Origin: an uncultured Eubacteriales bacterium
GTDB taxonomy: Bacteria > Bacillota > Clostridia > Christensenellales > Aristaeellaceae
Length of the DNA stretch: 64,000 bases
Assembly: GCA_900548145.1 (NCBI GenBank)
Contig: URJB01000002.1
Span: 41,588-105,587, forward strand
Reading direction: 5' to 3'
A program made the translations under genes and the position numbers. Shown here piece after piece: positions 43,687-51,928 of this stretch. How positions within the stretch are numbered: position 1 is the first letter of the stretch; each line of letters starts with the position of its first letter. The notes beneath the pieces are model-generated. The model saw only the letters and a program-made list of their open reading frames with translations. It was not told where the DNA came from and did no database searches.

Positions 43687-45468
43687 TTATCGGTACAGCG
43701 GCCCGTAGTGCTTGCAGGCGGCATAGTCCGCGGCCTGTGCATCCTGCGTGCCGAAGGAAGCCCAGCAATGGGGCCGATACACTTTGCCGGCGGACACGTT
43801 GTGCATGGTCACGGGAATGCGCAGCATGGAGCACAGGGTGATGAGGTCGGCGCCCACATGGCCGTACACGGTCACGCCGTGATTGGCGCCCCAGTTGGCC
43901 ATGACGGAGTACACATCCTGAAACGCGCCTTCGCCGGTCAAACGGGGCACAAACCAGGTGGTAGGCCACGTGGGGTCGGTGCGTTTATCCAGCAGGTCGT
44001 GCACCTTGTCGGGCAGGGTGGCGGTGTAGCCCTCGGCGATCTGCAGCACCAGTCCCACACCGTCCACGATGTTGGCCCGCAGCATGGTCACGGGCATTTC
44101 CGCCTGCGTCTTGAAGTGGCTGGAGAAGCCGCCGCCCCGGAAGTACTGATAGTTGGCCCGGCACCAGTCGGTAGCCGCAAGGCAGGCTTTCACGTCTGCA
44201 TCGGTCATATCCCAGAAGGGCTTCATGCAGCCCTCGCCGTTTTCATTTTTGGCTGCGCCGGTTCCATCCAGCGCCGTCGCGCCAGAGTTGATGAGGTGGA
44301 TGAAGCCGTTTTCGGCCACACCCTCTGGCTTCCAGCCGGTGACGCGTTCCACGGCCTCGGGGCTCCAATAAGTGCGCACGTCATGGAAGCAGGGAGCGGT
44401 ATGGGTGACGAGAGTGCCCAGCATCATGGAAACGCCGTTGAGGGTGTCGTTCTCCGTAGCGAAGGGCGTAGGCGCTTTGGGGCCGTTCCAGTCAAAGGTA
44501 GAGGCCATGATGGCTTCGGTAAAGTCCGCGTTGGGCAGCCAGTCCGTCCACTGCCGTTGCCCCTGGAAACCCGCCGCCACGGCGTTTTTGCCCAGCGCTT
44601 CCTCGTGCCAGCCCAGCTCGTCCAGCTTGGGATTCCCGTACAAGATGTCCTTGATGATGATCGTCATCTTGGCGATGAACTCCCAGTCCTTATCGGGCGG
44701 GATAACCTTGGAGCGGGTCACGATCTCGATCAGTTCCTTGCCTGCGTTGCAGTCGAAGCCCTCGGGGCAGTTCTCCTTGATCCACGCAAGGGCCTTTTCG
44801 TATTCCTCGGGGTCGTAGATGCTCAGCGCCATGCGGCGGAGAATCTCCACCTCGTCCACCCATTCGGCCCGAATGCCGAAGTAGCGCTGGAACACGTCGG
44901 TATCGCAGTAGGAACCCATAATGCCCATGGCGACCGCGCCGATGTTGACATAGGATTTGTTCTTCATCCAGCCGGCGGCGACGGCGCAGCGGGCAAACCG
45001 CAGAATCTTTTCTTCCACGTCGGCGGGAATGGAGGAGTCACCCATGTCCTGCACGTCATGGCCGTAGATGGAGAAGGCGGGCAGTCCCTTCTGGGCATAG
45101 GCGGCCAGCACTGCCGCCAGATATACCGCACCGGGGCGCTCGGTGCCGTTGAAGCCCCAGACGGCCTTGATGGTGAGGGGGTTCATGTCGAAGGTCTCCA
45201 TGCCGTAGCACCAGCAGGGGGTCACGGTCAGGGTGGCGGTCACATTCTGGGCGGAGAAATATTCCTCGCAGCGGGCCGCTTCCGCGCCGCCGCCGATGGT
45301 GCAGGGCGAAACGACGACCTGCACGGGTGTGCCGTCCGGGTACTTCAGTGTTTCAATGAGCGCTTTAGCGGCGTGGGCCATGCCCATGGTTTGGGCTTCC
45401 AGACTTTCGCGGATACCGCCCCAACGACCGTCGATGACGGGACGAATGCCAATTTTCGGGTACATCAT
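43687..45468 (-). CDS. fucI: L-fucose isomerase
   Basis: Mn-dependent ketol isomerase that converts L-fucose to L-fuculose, 593 aa against 591 in E. coli. It opens MMYPKIGIRPVIDGRWGGIR; GFQGQRQWTDWLPN is a strong FucI mark, as are YGHDVQDMGDSSIP and VTMHNVSAGKVYRPHCW near the end. Two ATG codons stand at 45468/45465; AAGGAGG lies 9 nt before the first. It follows fucA with the stop and start almost touching, so the two are translationally coupled. Confidence 0.96.
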   Translation of the reverse strand: MMYPKIGIRPVIDGRWGGIRESLEAQTMGMAHAAKALIETLKYPDGTPVQVVVSPCTIGGGAEAARCEEYFSAQNVTATLTVTPCWCYGMETFDMNPLTIKAVWGFNGTERPGAVYLAAVLAAYAQKGLPAFSIYGHDVQDMGDSSIPADVEEKILRFARCAVAAGWMKNKSYVNIGAVAMGIMGSYCDTDVFQRYFGIRAEWVDEVEILRRMALSIYDPEEYEKALAWIKENCPEGFDCNAGKELIEIVTRSKVIPPDKDWEFIAKMTIIIKDILYGNPKLDELGWHEEALGKNAVAAGFQGQRQWTDWLPNADFTEAIMASTFDWNGPKAPTPFATENDTLNGVSMMLGTLVTHTAPCFHDVRTYWSPEAVERVTGWKPEGVAENGFIHLINSGATALDGTGAAKNENGEGCMKPFWDMTDADVKACLAATDWCRANYQYFRGGGFSSHFKTQAEMPVTMLRANIVDGVGLVLQIAEGYTATLPDKVHDLLDKRTDPTWPTTWFVPRLTGEGAFQDVYSVMANWGANHGVTVYGHVGADLITLCSMLRIPVTMHNVSAGKVYRPHCWASFGTQDAQAADYAACKHYGPLYR

Positions 45469-45469
45469 G

Positions 45470-46168
45470 TCAGTTTTCCTCCTTGCATACGGAATATTTC
45501 TTGTAGCCGGGGTGCCGACCGGTGATGTGATAATAGTTCTTCCGCAGATCCAGCAGCTGGTCGATCTTCTCCCGGGGGATCTCCTGCGCACCTCCCAACA
45601 GGTGGGCGATCAGGCTGATCTTGGCATAGTGTTCCAGCGTTTCCATGCGGTAGTAGGCGGTGATCAGGTCGCAGCCCACGGTCAGCGCACCGTGGTTCTG
45701 CAGAAGCAGCACGTCATGCTCCGGCAGGAAGGGCGTGATCGAATCTGGCACTTCGTTGGTGGAGGGCGTGCCGTAGGGCGCGACGGGGATGGAGCCGATG
45801 GTGATGACCGTTTCGATCATGCAGTAGTCGTCCAGAGACTTGTTGGCCACGGCAAAGCCCGTAGCCGTGGGCGGATGGGCGTGCACCACCGCGCCTACGT
45901 CCTCCCGGACTTCGTAGCAGCGCATGTGCATTTTCATTTCGCTGGAGGGCTTGTAGTTTTCCGGGCCTTCCACTACGTTCATGGCCGCGTCCACCCGCAG
46001 CAGCTTATCGGGGGTAATAAAGGACTTGCTGATGCCCGAGGGCGTGATCCAGTAGGTGCCATCCTCCATTTTGACGGATACGTTGCCGTCGTTGGCGGCT
46101 ACCCAGCCCAGCTGCCACATTTTGTGGCATACGTCGCAGATCTGATCCTTGATTTCCTGGGAATTCAT
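45470..46168 (-). CDS. fucA: L-fuculose-1-phosphate aldolase (class II)
   Basis: Zinc class II aldolase of 232 aa that yields dihydroxyacetone phosphate and L-lactaldehyde. Zinc His residues are in VVHAHPPTATGFA and LLLQNHGALTVG; VAANDGNVSVKM and YWITPSGISKSF form the phosphate site; Glu in PSSEMKMHM is the catalytic acid. ATG 46168 with GAGGTGA is preferred to the TTG before it. Because mtnA is also in this window, a role on 5-deoxyribulose-phosphate is an alternative, yet coupling to fucI favours fuculose-phosphate. Confidence 0.92.
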   Translation of the reverse strand: MNSQEIKDQICDVCHKMWQLGWVAANDGNVSVKMEDGTYWITPSGISKSFITPDKLLRVDAAMNVVEGPENYKPSSEMKMHMRCYEVREDVGAVVHAHPPTATGFAVANKSLDDYCMIETVITIGSIPVAPYGTPSTNEVPDSITPFLPEHDVLLLQNHGALTVGCDLITAYYRMETLEHYAKISLIAHLLGGAQEIPREKIDQLLDLRKNYYHITGRHPGYKKYSVCKEEN

Positions 46169-46218
46169 CAAAAATCACCTCATTTATTTGCAGATTCCTG
46201 ATATGTTCATCATAGCCC

Positions 46219-46247
46219 TTGCGGCCTGCGCCCGCCTGTGTTATCAT
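46219..46247 (+). promoter_or_regulatory. Promoter of the AraC-type gene
   Basis: TTGCGG and TATCAT, 17 bp apart, 49 nt before the ATG. The opposite fucA direction has only a TATGAT -10 without a good -35, which fits activator dependence. Confidence 0.6.
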
Positions 46248-46296
46248 GGCAAATAGCGGGACAATATTCTCTTTTTTGCACGGGAGGGTTGCGGAA

Positions 46297-47157
46297 ATGA
46301 GGACTTTGCAATATCATGAAGCCAAGCAGCGCGGGTCGATGGAATTTCCGCTGGACTATCACTATATTGACCGAAACCACGCCCGCTATGAGATGCCCTA
46401 CCACTGGCATGAGGAAACGGAAATTCTCTTTGTACTGTCTGGCACCTTTTCCCTGTCGCTGGACGGGGAAAGCATGGAGCTTCATCCCGGCGAAGCGGCG
46501 TACTTCCCAGCGGGAAGCCTTCACGCAGGAACGCCCCACGACTGCGTGTATGAATGCATCGTTTTCGATCTGCGGATGCTCCTGAGCGCCCCCGGACTGT
46601 GCCGGGAGAAAATGGGGGAGATCGAAGGGCGAAAGGTGCGGCTGCAGCGGCGTTACGGCTCGGATGACCCGCTGGTTCGGGAGACGCTGCGTCCGCTGTT
46701 CGAAATTCTGCGCCGTCACGAGGAAGGCTGGGAGTTGAGAACGCTGGGGCTTTTGTACGTCTTCTTCGGCGGCGTTTACGCCCGGGGCAGTTTTACCCGG
46801 GTGGAGCAGCCCCGGGACGAGGACAAGAAAATGCTGCAGCTCAAGACCGTCTTTGACCTGATCGAAAGCCGCTACAGCCAGAAATTGACGCTGGACGATC
46901 TGGCTTCGGCGGTGCATCTGGACCGCAAGTACTTCTGCCGTTTTTTCAAACAAGCGACCCACATGACGCCCATGCAGTATTTGCAGTACTACCGGGTGGA
47001 GCGGGCCTTGAACGAGATGCAGCTCACCGACAAAAACGTGACGGAGATCGCGCTGGACGCGGGTTTTTCCGCGCCGGAGTATTTCACAAGGGTATTCAAA
47101 AAACAAAAGGGGATCGCACCGGGGCAGTATCTGTCCCAGCTGCGCGCCCGGAAATAG
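46297..47157 (+). CDS. AraC-family regulator, probable activator of the fucose genes
   Basis: 286-aa regulator with an N-terminal cupin sensor (MPYHWHEETEILFVLSGTFSL, EAAYFPAGSLHAG) and a C-terminal double helix-turn-helix (LTLDDLASAVHLDRKYFCRF, then VTEIALDAGFSAPEYFTRVF). ATG 46297 has GGGAGG upstream. It is divergent from fucA-fucI across 128 bp and directly ahead of fucU, so it most likely senses fucose or fuculose-phosphate and controls both units. It ends in a TAG codon, showing TAG is an ordinary stop in this genome. Confidence 0.9.
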   Translation: MRTLQYHEAKQRGSMEFPLDYHYIDRNHARYEMPYHWHEETEILFVLSGTFSLSLDGESMELHPGEAAYFPAGSLHAGTPHDCVYECIVFDLRMLLSAPGLCREKMGEIEGRKVRLQRRYGSDDPLVRETLRPLFEILRRHEEGWELRTLGLLYVFFGGVYARGSFTRVEQPRDEDKKMLQLKTVFDLIESRYSQKLTLDDLASAVHLDRKYFCRFFKQATHMTPMQYLQYYRVERALNEMQLTDKNVTEIALDAGFSAPEYFTRVFKKQKGIAPGQYLSQLRARK

Positions 47158-47169
47158 GAGGAAAACCTT

Positions 47170-47604
47170 ATGCTTCTTGGAGTCCCGAAGATCATTCCCC
47201 CGGAACTGCTGAAAATCCTGAGCGAGATGGGCCATGGCGACGAGATTACTCTCGGCGACGCCAATTTCCCCGGACACACCTACGGACAAACGGTGGTTCG
47301 GATGGACGGCCACGGCGTGCCGGAAATTCTGGAGGCCATTTTGCAGCTGATCCCGCTGGATACCCAGACGGCCCAGCCTGCCATGGTGATGCAGGTCACG
47401 CCCGGCGACCCTACCGAAACGCCCATCTGGGACACCTACAAGGAGATCATCGCCCGCCACGACCCTCGCGGCGCGGACTGCGTGACCGAGGTCGAACGCT
47501 ACGCCTTCTATGACCGTGTTAAGACGAAAAGCTGCTGCGTCATCATGACCGGCGAAACCGCCACCTATGCGAACATCATCCTGAAAAAAGGCGTGATCGC
47601 CTGA
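47170..47604 (+). CDS. fucU: L-fucose mutarotase (RbsD/FucU family)
   Basis: Pyranase/mutarotase of 144 aa that interconverts fucose anomers. The N terminus IIPPELLKILSEMGHGDEITLGDANFPG carries the catalytic His of FucU (MGHGD), and AFYDRVKTKSCCVIMTGETATYANIILKKG is the C-terminal substrate loop. FucU rather than RbsD is favoured by the length and the VERYAFYDR motif. It starts 12 nt after the AraC gene behind AGGAGG. Confidence 0.93.
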   Translation: MLLGVPKIIPPELLKILSEMGHGDEITLGDANFPGHTYGQTVVRMDGHGVPEILEAILQLIPLDTQTAQPAMVMQVTPGDPTETPIWDTYKEIIARHDPRGADCVTEVERYAFYDRVKTKSCCVIMTGETATYANIILKKGVIA

Positions 47605-47609
47605 AAAAG

Positions 47610-47652
47610 ACCGCCCGCCCGGAAAAAAACGCCGGGCGGGCGGTTTCTTTCT
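47610..47652 (+). terminator. Terminator of araC-fucU
   Basis: ACCGCCCGCCCGG and CCGGGCGGGCGGT, a 13-bp perfect stem, then TTCTTTC. Confidence 0.88.
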
Positions 47653-47732
47653 CTGCTGGGAAAAGACGCGGACGAAGGAAACGGATAAACGGGAACTTGT
47701 TTCCCCAACATTTTTAACCTTCGCAGCAATTT

Positions 47733-48503
47733 TTAATGATTCTGCGCCTTTTCCATGATGAGCTGCTGATTCTTGAAGTCCAAGATGGAACGCTGCTGGG
47801 ACAAAACCTGATAGCCGATTACGCCCTCAACAGGGATTCTCTTTTTAATTGCGCTGATATCGGAAATCGTAGCGGTGATACTGTCGTATTCCTTTTCACC
47901 CACACGAACAATAGGAATCGTGACAAGGTTCGGTGTTTCAGAAACGGGGAGAAGCTGCGGGTCATCCTGAAAGCTTTGCCCCAGCAAGCAGATGCTTGCA
48001 CCTGTGTCTAAAACAAAGTCACATGTCCGACCTGCCGCATGAACCTCGATCACAGGAAGCTTTTCATATCTCATGGGGATAACCATTTGATTTTCAAACC
48101 CCTGCTCCGGGTCAAGGATAATTTCAGCGGCGTTATAGTCAAGCAGAACGGTATAATTTTCGATCACGTCAATCCCTAGTGTTCCAAGAAATTTTAAGTT
48201 CGGCATTGCGGCCTTTAATGCGTTTTCCACATACATTAAATCCATAATCAAGACGGGCATATTGGAGCGTTCAATATCAGAAAAATGCAGGGTGTTCAAA
48301 ATTCCTTCTTCTGCATCGTTTTCCTTTACGCCTTCTGAAAACTTCGCAATGTTAATGTGCTCTCCCTGCAGTTCCGGAAAATGCACCTTGTTTACGGCTG
48401 TCTGCATGGCACCCGTATCAAAGGCAAAAAATCCTTCTTTTCCATTGGCCGTTGCAGAAATCAGCATGATCCCCGAAACAAGTTTGTATGGTATCTTAAG
48501 CAT
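47733..48503 (-). CDS. Tandem retropepsin-like aspartic protease domain protein
   Basis: 256-aa protein with two aspartic protease active-site motifs, FAFDTGAMQTAV (residue ~27) and FVLDTGASICLLG (residue ~165). Retropepsin-like bacterial proteins usually have one DTG and dimerise; two in one chain recalls the pepsin layout. After each motif come hydrophobic strands (FLGTLGIDVI and GVIGYQVLSQQRSILDF) typical of the fold. No signal peptide is seen. The coding sequence is clearly richer in A and T than the neighbours, suggesting transfer. Function and substrate are unknown. AAGGAAA precedes the ATG. Confidence 0.82.
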   Translation of the reverse strand: MLKIPYKLVSGIMLISATANGKEGFFAFDTGAMQTAVNKVHFPELQGEHINIAKFSEGVKENDAEEGILNTLHFSDIERSNMPVLIMDLMYVENALKAAMPNLKFLGTLGIDVIENYTVLLDYNAAEIILDPEQGFENQMVIPMRYEKLPVIEVHAAGRTCDFVLDTGASICLLGQSFQDDPQLLPVSETPNLVTIPIVRVGEKEYDSITATISDISAIKKRIPVEGVIGYQVLSQQRSILDFKNQQLIMEKAQNH

Positions 48504-48649
48504 TTTTCGTTTCCTTCCATTGTATATTTTACTTTTGCTGAAAACCGAAAAGCCGGCGTTTTTCAGAAATGATTTTTCAGGCTTATCTCTGTCCGGTTTA
48601 TGCCATTCTGAAAATCTGGAAAGGCCGCAGCCAACTGAACAATGGGCAA

Positions 48650-49222
48650 CTATTGAATCCCGAACGTTTTTGCAGAAATATCAATTCCTAGCATTTTTCC
48701 GAAAGCCAACGCCCATTTGACAAAGTTGTATGAGATGGATGTAATGATATTGCCTGTTATGATATAGCCTTCCTTAACTGGATTTCTTAAATTGTCGTCC
48801 CATCCAACCATTGCAGCCAGGTCGCTTTCTGAAAATCCTTCTTCCAAAACTTCTTCTTTATTGACGCCAGCCATGAAGGGTTTTCCATTCAGAAATCCTG
48901 CTCTTACAAGCAATAACGGTGCAATGGAAATAGCTCCTATTGTTTTCCCGGCAAACTTCCTGATGAAATCTATGATTTTTTCATTTTCAATCGCTTCTCT
49001 GATGTCCATCGCACCAGGCAATAGTAAGCTGTCATACTCATCTAAATCAAGATGATCGATCGTATCATCGGGAAATACGGATAGCCCATCTTCACTTTTG
49101 ATGGGCTGTTTTGCAATTCCAAAAACGGTAATTGGTTTTTCAGCGAGCGCCAATAGCTCAAGCGCAGGACTGATTTCAAAATTACAAAATGAGTCATACA
49201 ATAATACGGCAGTTTTTTTCAT
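48650..49222 (-). CDS. DJ-1/PfpI-family protein with Ser at the nucleophile position
   Basis: 190-aa protein of the DJ-1/ThiJ/PfpI superfamily. The N-terminal strand TAVLLYDSFCNFEISPALELLA with its conserved Glu and the elbow region GKTIGAISIAPLLLVRAGFLNGK fit the family. The usual AICxxP nucleophile Cys is here Ser (AISIAP), so the normal thiol chemistry is missing. VGWDDNLRNPVKEGYIITGN follows. The gene is AT-rich like the adjacent retropepsin gene; both may have come in together. The role is unknown. GGAGG precedes the ATG. Confidence 0.85.
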   Translation of the reverse strand: MKKTAVLLYDSFCNFEISPALELLALAEKPITVFGIAKQPIKSEDGLSVFPDDTIDHLDLDEYDSLLLPGAMDIREAIENEKIIDFIRKFAGKTIGAISIAPLLLVRAGFLNGKPFMAGVNKEEVLEEGFSESDLAAMVGWDDNLRNPVKEGYIITGNIITSISYNFVKWALAFGKMLGIDISAKTFGIQ

Positions 49223-49291
49223 CGCTTATTTTCCTCCGCAAAAATTCCGCTTTATGCGCCAACGAATCGCAGTCTGTCGGAAATGCAGGAA

Positions 49292-49321
49292 CGGCCGCGG
49301 CAGAATGAACCGCTGCGGCCG
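49292..49321 (-). terminator. Probable terminator of the CMD gene
   Basis: CGGCCGCGG and CCGCTGCGGCCG form a stem 12 nt beyond the stop codon. Confidence 0.6.
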
Positions 49322-49332
49322 ATTCCATCCCG

Positions 49333-49662
49333 TTATTCTTCGTCCTTCCAGACTTCCTTGGCCATGCTGAAAGCGGCCCATGCCTTGGGCCAGCCGGCGT
49401 AGAACGCCGCGTGGGTGATCACTTCCGCGATTTCCGTTTTGGTGATGCCGTTTTTCTTGGCGGTCATCAGATGGTACTGGAAGGAAGAATCCACCAGCCC
49501 CTGCGCCATCAGCGCAGTGACCGTCACCAGCGAGCGATCCCGCAGGGAAAGCTGTTCTTCCCGGCTCCATACCTGTCCGAAGAGCACATCGTCGTTCAAT
49601 TCCGCAAATTTCGGGGCAAATTCGCCCAGCGCGTCCCGTCCTGCCGTCTGCTTAACTGCCAT
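49333..49662 (-). CDS. Carboxymuconolactone decarboxylase (CMD/AhpD-like) family protein
   Basis: Small all-helical protein of 109 aa. The CMD core is LRDRSLVTVTALMAQGLVDS followed by FQYHLMTAKKNGITKTEIAEVITHAAFYAGWPKA. The CxxC of peroxidase-type AhpD is absent, so it is not a classical AhpD; it resembles the stand-alone CMD proteins tied to cupins and oxidoreductases. I chose ATG 49662 behind AAGGAGG; the longer frame to 49833 is not supported. It has its own promoter inside the yolD 3' end. Confidence 0.87.
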   Translation of the reverse strand: MAVKQTAGRDALGEFAPKFAELNDDVLFGQVWSREEQLSLRDRSLVTVTALMAQGLVDSSFQYHLMTAKKNGITKTEIAEVITHAAFYAGWPKAWAAFSMAKEVWKDEE

Positions 49663-49777
49663 GGTTCGTTCCTCCTTGCCGCTTCCCGTGCCGTGGGCGG
49701 AAAGCCGTCTGATAAAAATTTTCTTTTCCGCCGGCACCAGCAGAGGGAACCTTGCTGTGGAGCGGCGGCGCTTTTTT

Positions 49778-49807
49778 ATGATAACATATTTTTCGCCAGC
49801 ATTACAA
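49778..49807 (-). promoter_or_regulatory. Promoter of the CMD gene
   Basis: On the minus strand TTGTAA and TATCAT with 18 bp spacing, overlapping the stop codon of the YolD gene. Confidence 0.55.
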
Positions 49808-50227
49808 ATCGTAGGCCGCAAATTCTTCCCCATCCAGCGCGATCAAATCATCTAGCGGAATAACGGTTCCGTCCGTCAGGGTCAGGATACGTTCGGCTTC
49901 GCGGAACTTCTTCACCGTGCCGGTGCGGTTCACGTAAGCGCCGCCCGCCTTGCGTTCGTCCGGCTGAAAGAAAACGAGACTGACGACCCATTCCTCCCGC
50001 AAATGACGGGCCAAGAGCCGCAGACGGGCGTTCATTGCTTCTTTTTCATACTCGTCCGGCTCGATGGGCCGGTCGGTTAGCCGTCCCGCTTCCTGTACCT
50101 CCGCGTCGTAGCCGCTCAGCGCCGCGAAAGGGGCGAACTGCGCGGCACGGGCCGTTATGGCCATGGGCTTTCGGCTGGCGGAAACGTGGTGGGGGAGCCG
50201 CAGTATATCGTCGTATTTTCCCGTCAT
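49802..50227 (-). CDS. YolD-like protein
   Basis: 141-aa member of the YolD-like family, which is nearly always paired with Y-family polymerases of the UvrX/YqjW type in Bacillota. It begins GKYDDILRLPHHVSASRKPMAITARAAQFAPFAALSGYD, the family hallmark, and has an SH3-like C-terminal part (GTVKKFREAERILTLTDGTVIPLDDLIAL). Its ATG overlaps the polymerase stop as ATGA, giving coupled translation. It probably assists or restrains the polymerase; the exact role is not known. Confidence 0.9.
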   Translation of the reverse strand: MTGKYDDILRLPHHVSASRKPMAITARAAQFAPFAALSGYDAEVQEAGRLTDRPIEPDEYEKEAMNARLRLLARHLREEWVVSLVFFQPDERKAGGAYVNRTGTVKKFREAERILTLTDGTVIPLDDLIALDGEEFAAYDL

Positions 50228-51747
50228 GCCCGATGCCCTCCGATCTGCCGGTTCCGCTCCATGGCAGTGGCCCCTTCTTCCAGATTCATGCCCCGAAACA
50301 GAGCGTTTCGGCCATACTTTCTTTTCAGCAGCAGGGTGGCTTCCTGCAGGCTGCGTTCCCGCTTCAGCGCGGTTTCCTCCTGACGGCGGGCCGCTTCCTG
50401 CGCGGCGTAGTCGGTAAAGAGATCCAGCTGTTCGCAGAACAGATGTTCGTTTGCCTCTTTTTCCCGAATGACCCGTCCGGCCACCACGTACATGCGCCGC
50501 ACCAGCAGCCGGGAGTCCACCACCCGGTCGAACAATCGCGCCACGGCCTCCATCAGCTGACGGCAGGAGGAAGTAGGCCGCTCCAACTGCTCCGTTCCGT
50601 GGGCGTGTTTGGGAATGGCGCGGCCATAGCGATCCGTGGTCACCGGCCCGCGATAACTTTTGCGAATAGCTGGGTCGGTCAGATTATCCACGTCATACCC
50701 CACCGTCAGCACGAGCTGATCCGTCACCAGCCCTTTTTCCACCAGCGAGAGGGCCAGCTGATCCGCCATTTCCCGAGCCACCAGCCGGGCCTTTTCGAAG
50801 GGATAGGCGCATTGCAGCACCTGCCCGGAGCCCAGACTGCTGGATCCCGGCCGGTAGGCCTTGATCTCGTCGATGGTGCAGGGTTCCCAGCCCCATGCGT
50901 GGTCGATCAGCAGCTCGGCGTTCACGCCGAAAAGGTTGTAGAGAAGGTTCTCGTTGTAATATTCCCCGGGGCCGCCCAGCGAACAGCGGGCCACGTCGCC
51001 CATGGTATGCAGCCCGACGGATTCCAGCTTTCGGGCGTAGCCGGGGCCCACCCGCCAAAAATCCGTCAGGGGCCGATGATCCCAGAGGTTCTTGCGGTAG
51101 GAAAGCTCGTTCAGCTCCGCAATGCGAACGCCGTTCGCATCCGGCGCGATCCGCTTAGCCCCGATGTCCATGGCGACCTTGCACAGATACAAATTCGTCC
51201 CGATCCCTGCGGTGGCGGTGATGCCGGTCTCACTTAGCACGTCCAGGATCATCCGCATGGCCAGCTCCCGGGCGGTCAAGCGGTAGGTTTTCAGATAGCG
51301 GGTGACCTCCATGAACACCTCGTCGATAGAATAGACGTGAATGTCCTCTGGGGCCACATATTTCAGGTAAATTTGATAGACCCGGGTACTGACCGCCATA
51401 TAGCGGGCCATCCGGGGCCGGGCGATGATGTAGTCCATCCTCAATTCCGGCGATTTTTCCAATTCCTCCGCCAGAAAAGATGACCCGTTGAGGGTTCGAT
51501 GGGGAGCGCGGCGCTCCCGCTGCAGATTGATTTCCCGCACCTTCTGCACCACCTCGAACAGCCGGGGCCGCCCCGGAATGCCATAGGCCTTCATGGAGGG
51601 GGAAACGGCCAGACAGATGGTCTTTTCCGTGCGGCTGGCGTCCGCCACCACCAAATGGGTCTTCAAAGGGTCCAGCCCGCGCTCCACACACTCCACCGAA
51701 GCGAAGAAGGACTTCAGGTCAATAGCCAGATAGACGCGCTCGTTCAT
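50224..51747 (-). CDS. Y-family (UmuC/DinB-type) translesion DNA polymerase
   Basis: 507-aa error-prone polymerase of the UvrX/YqjW group. Catalytic carboxylates are in YLAIDLKSFFASVEC and VYSIDEVFMEVT; TATAGIGTNLYLCKVAMDIGAK is the palm segment and VGPGYARKLESVGLHTMGDVARC the helix-hairpin-helix. A long C-terminal region follows the little-finger domain (LFCEQLDLFTDYAAQE resembles a beta-clamp contact, QLDLF). ATG 51747 has AAAGGAG upstream. A LexA-type box precedes the gene, so it belongs to the SOS response. Confidence 0.94.
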   Translation of the reverse strand: MNERVYLAIDLKSFFASVECVERGLDPLKTHLVVADASRTEKTICLAVSPSMKAYGIPGRPRLFEVVQKVREINLQRERRAPHRTLNGSSFLAEELEKSPELRMDYIIARPRMARYMAVSTRVYQIYLKYVAPEDIHVYSIDEVFMEVTRYLKTYRLTARELAMRMILDVLSETGITATAGIGTNLYLCKVAMDIGAKRIAPDANGVRIAELNELSYRKNLWDHRPLTDFWRVGPGYARKLESVGLHTMGDVARCSLGGPGEYYNENLLYNLFGVNAELLIDHAWGWEPCTIDEIKAYRPGSSSLGSGQVLQCAYPFEKARLVAREMADQLALSLVEKGLVTDQLVLTVGYDVDNLTDPAIRKSYRGPVTTDRYGRAIPKHAHGTEQLERPTSSCRQLMEAVARLFDRVVDSRLLVRRMYVVAGRVIREKEANEHLFCEQLDLFTDYAAQEAARRQEETALKRERSLQEATLLLKRKYGRNALFRGMNLEEGATAMERNRQIGGHRA

Positions 51748-51810
51748 GGGATACAGGCTCCTTTCCAACGGCCTCCGGGGTGATGGAACGTTCCGTGAAA
51801 AATGAAATAA

Positions 51811-51822
51811 GAACATTTGTTC
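51811..51822 (-). promoter_or_regulatory. LexA operator (SOS box)
   Basis: GAACATTTGTTC, a perfect GAAC-N4-GTTC box of Bacillota LexA, lies just downstream of a -10-like TACAAT (51829-51834, minus) and 63 nt upstream of the polymerase start. Confidence 0.9.
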
Positions 51823-51928
51823 GTATTCATTGTAGCACAGGTTCGAAAGCGCGTCCAGCCTTTTTCCCCAAAATACCAAAACCCCGCCGAAGCCGCAAAG
51901 GCTCCGGCGGGGAGAACGGATATTCGTT

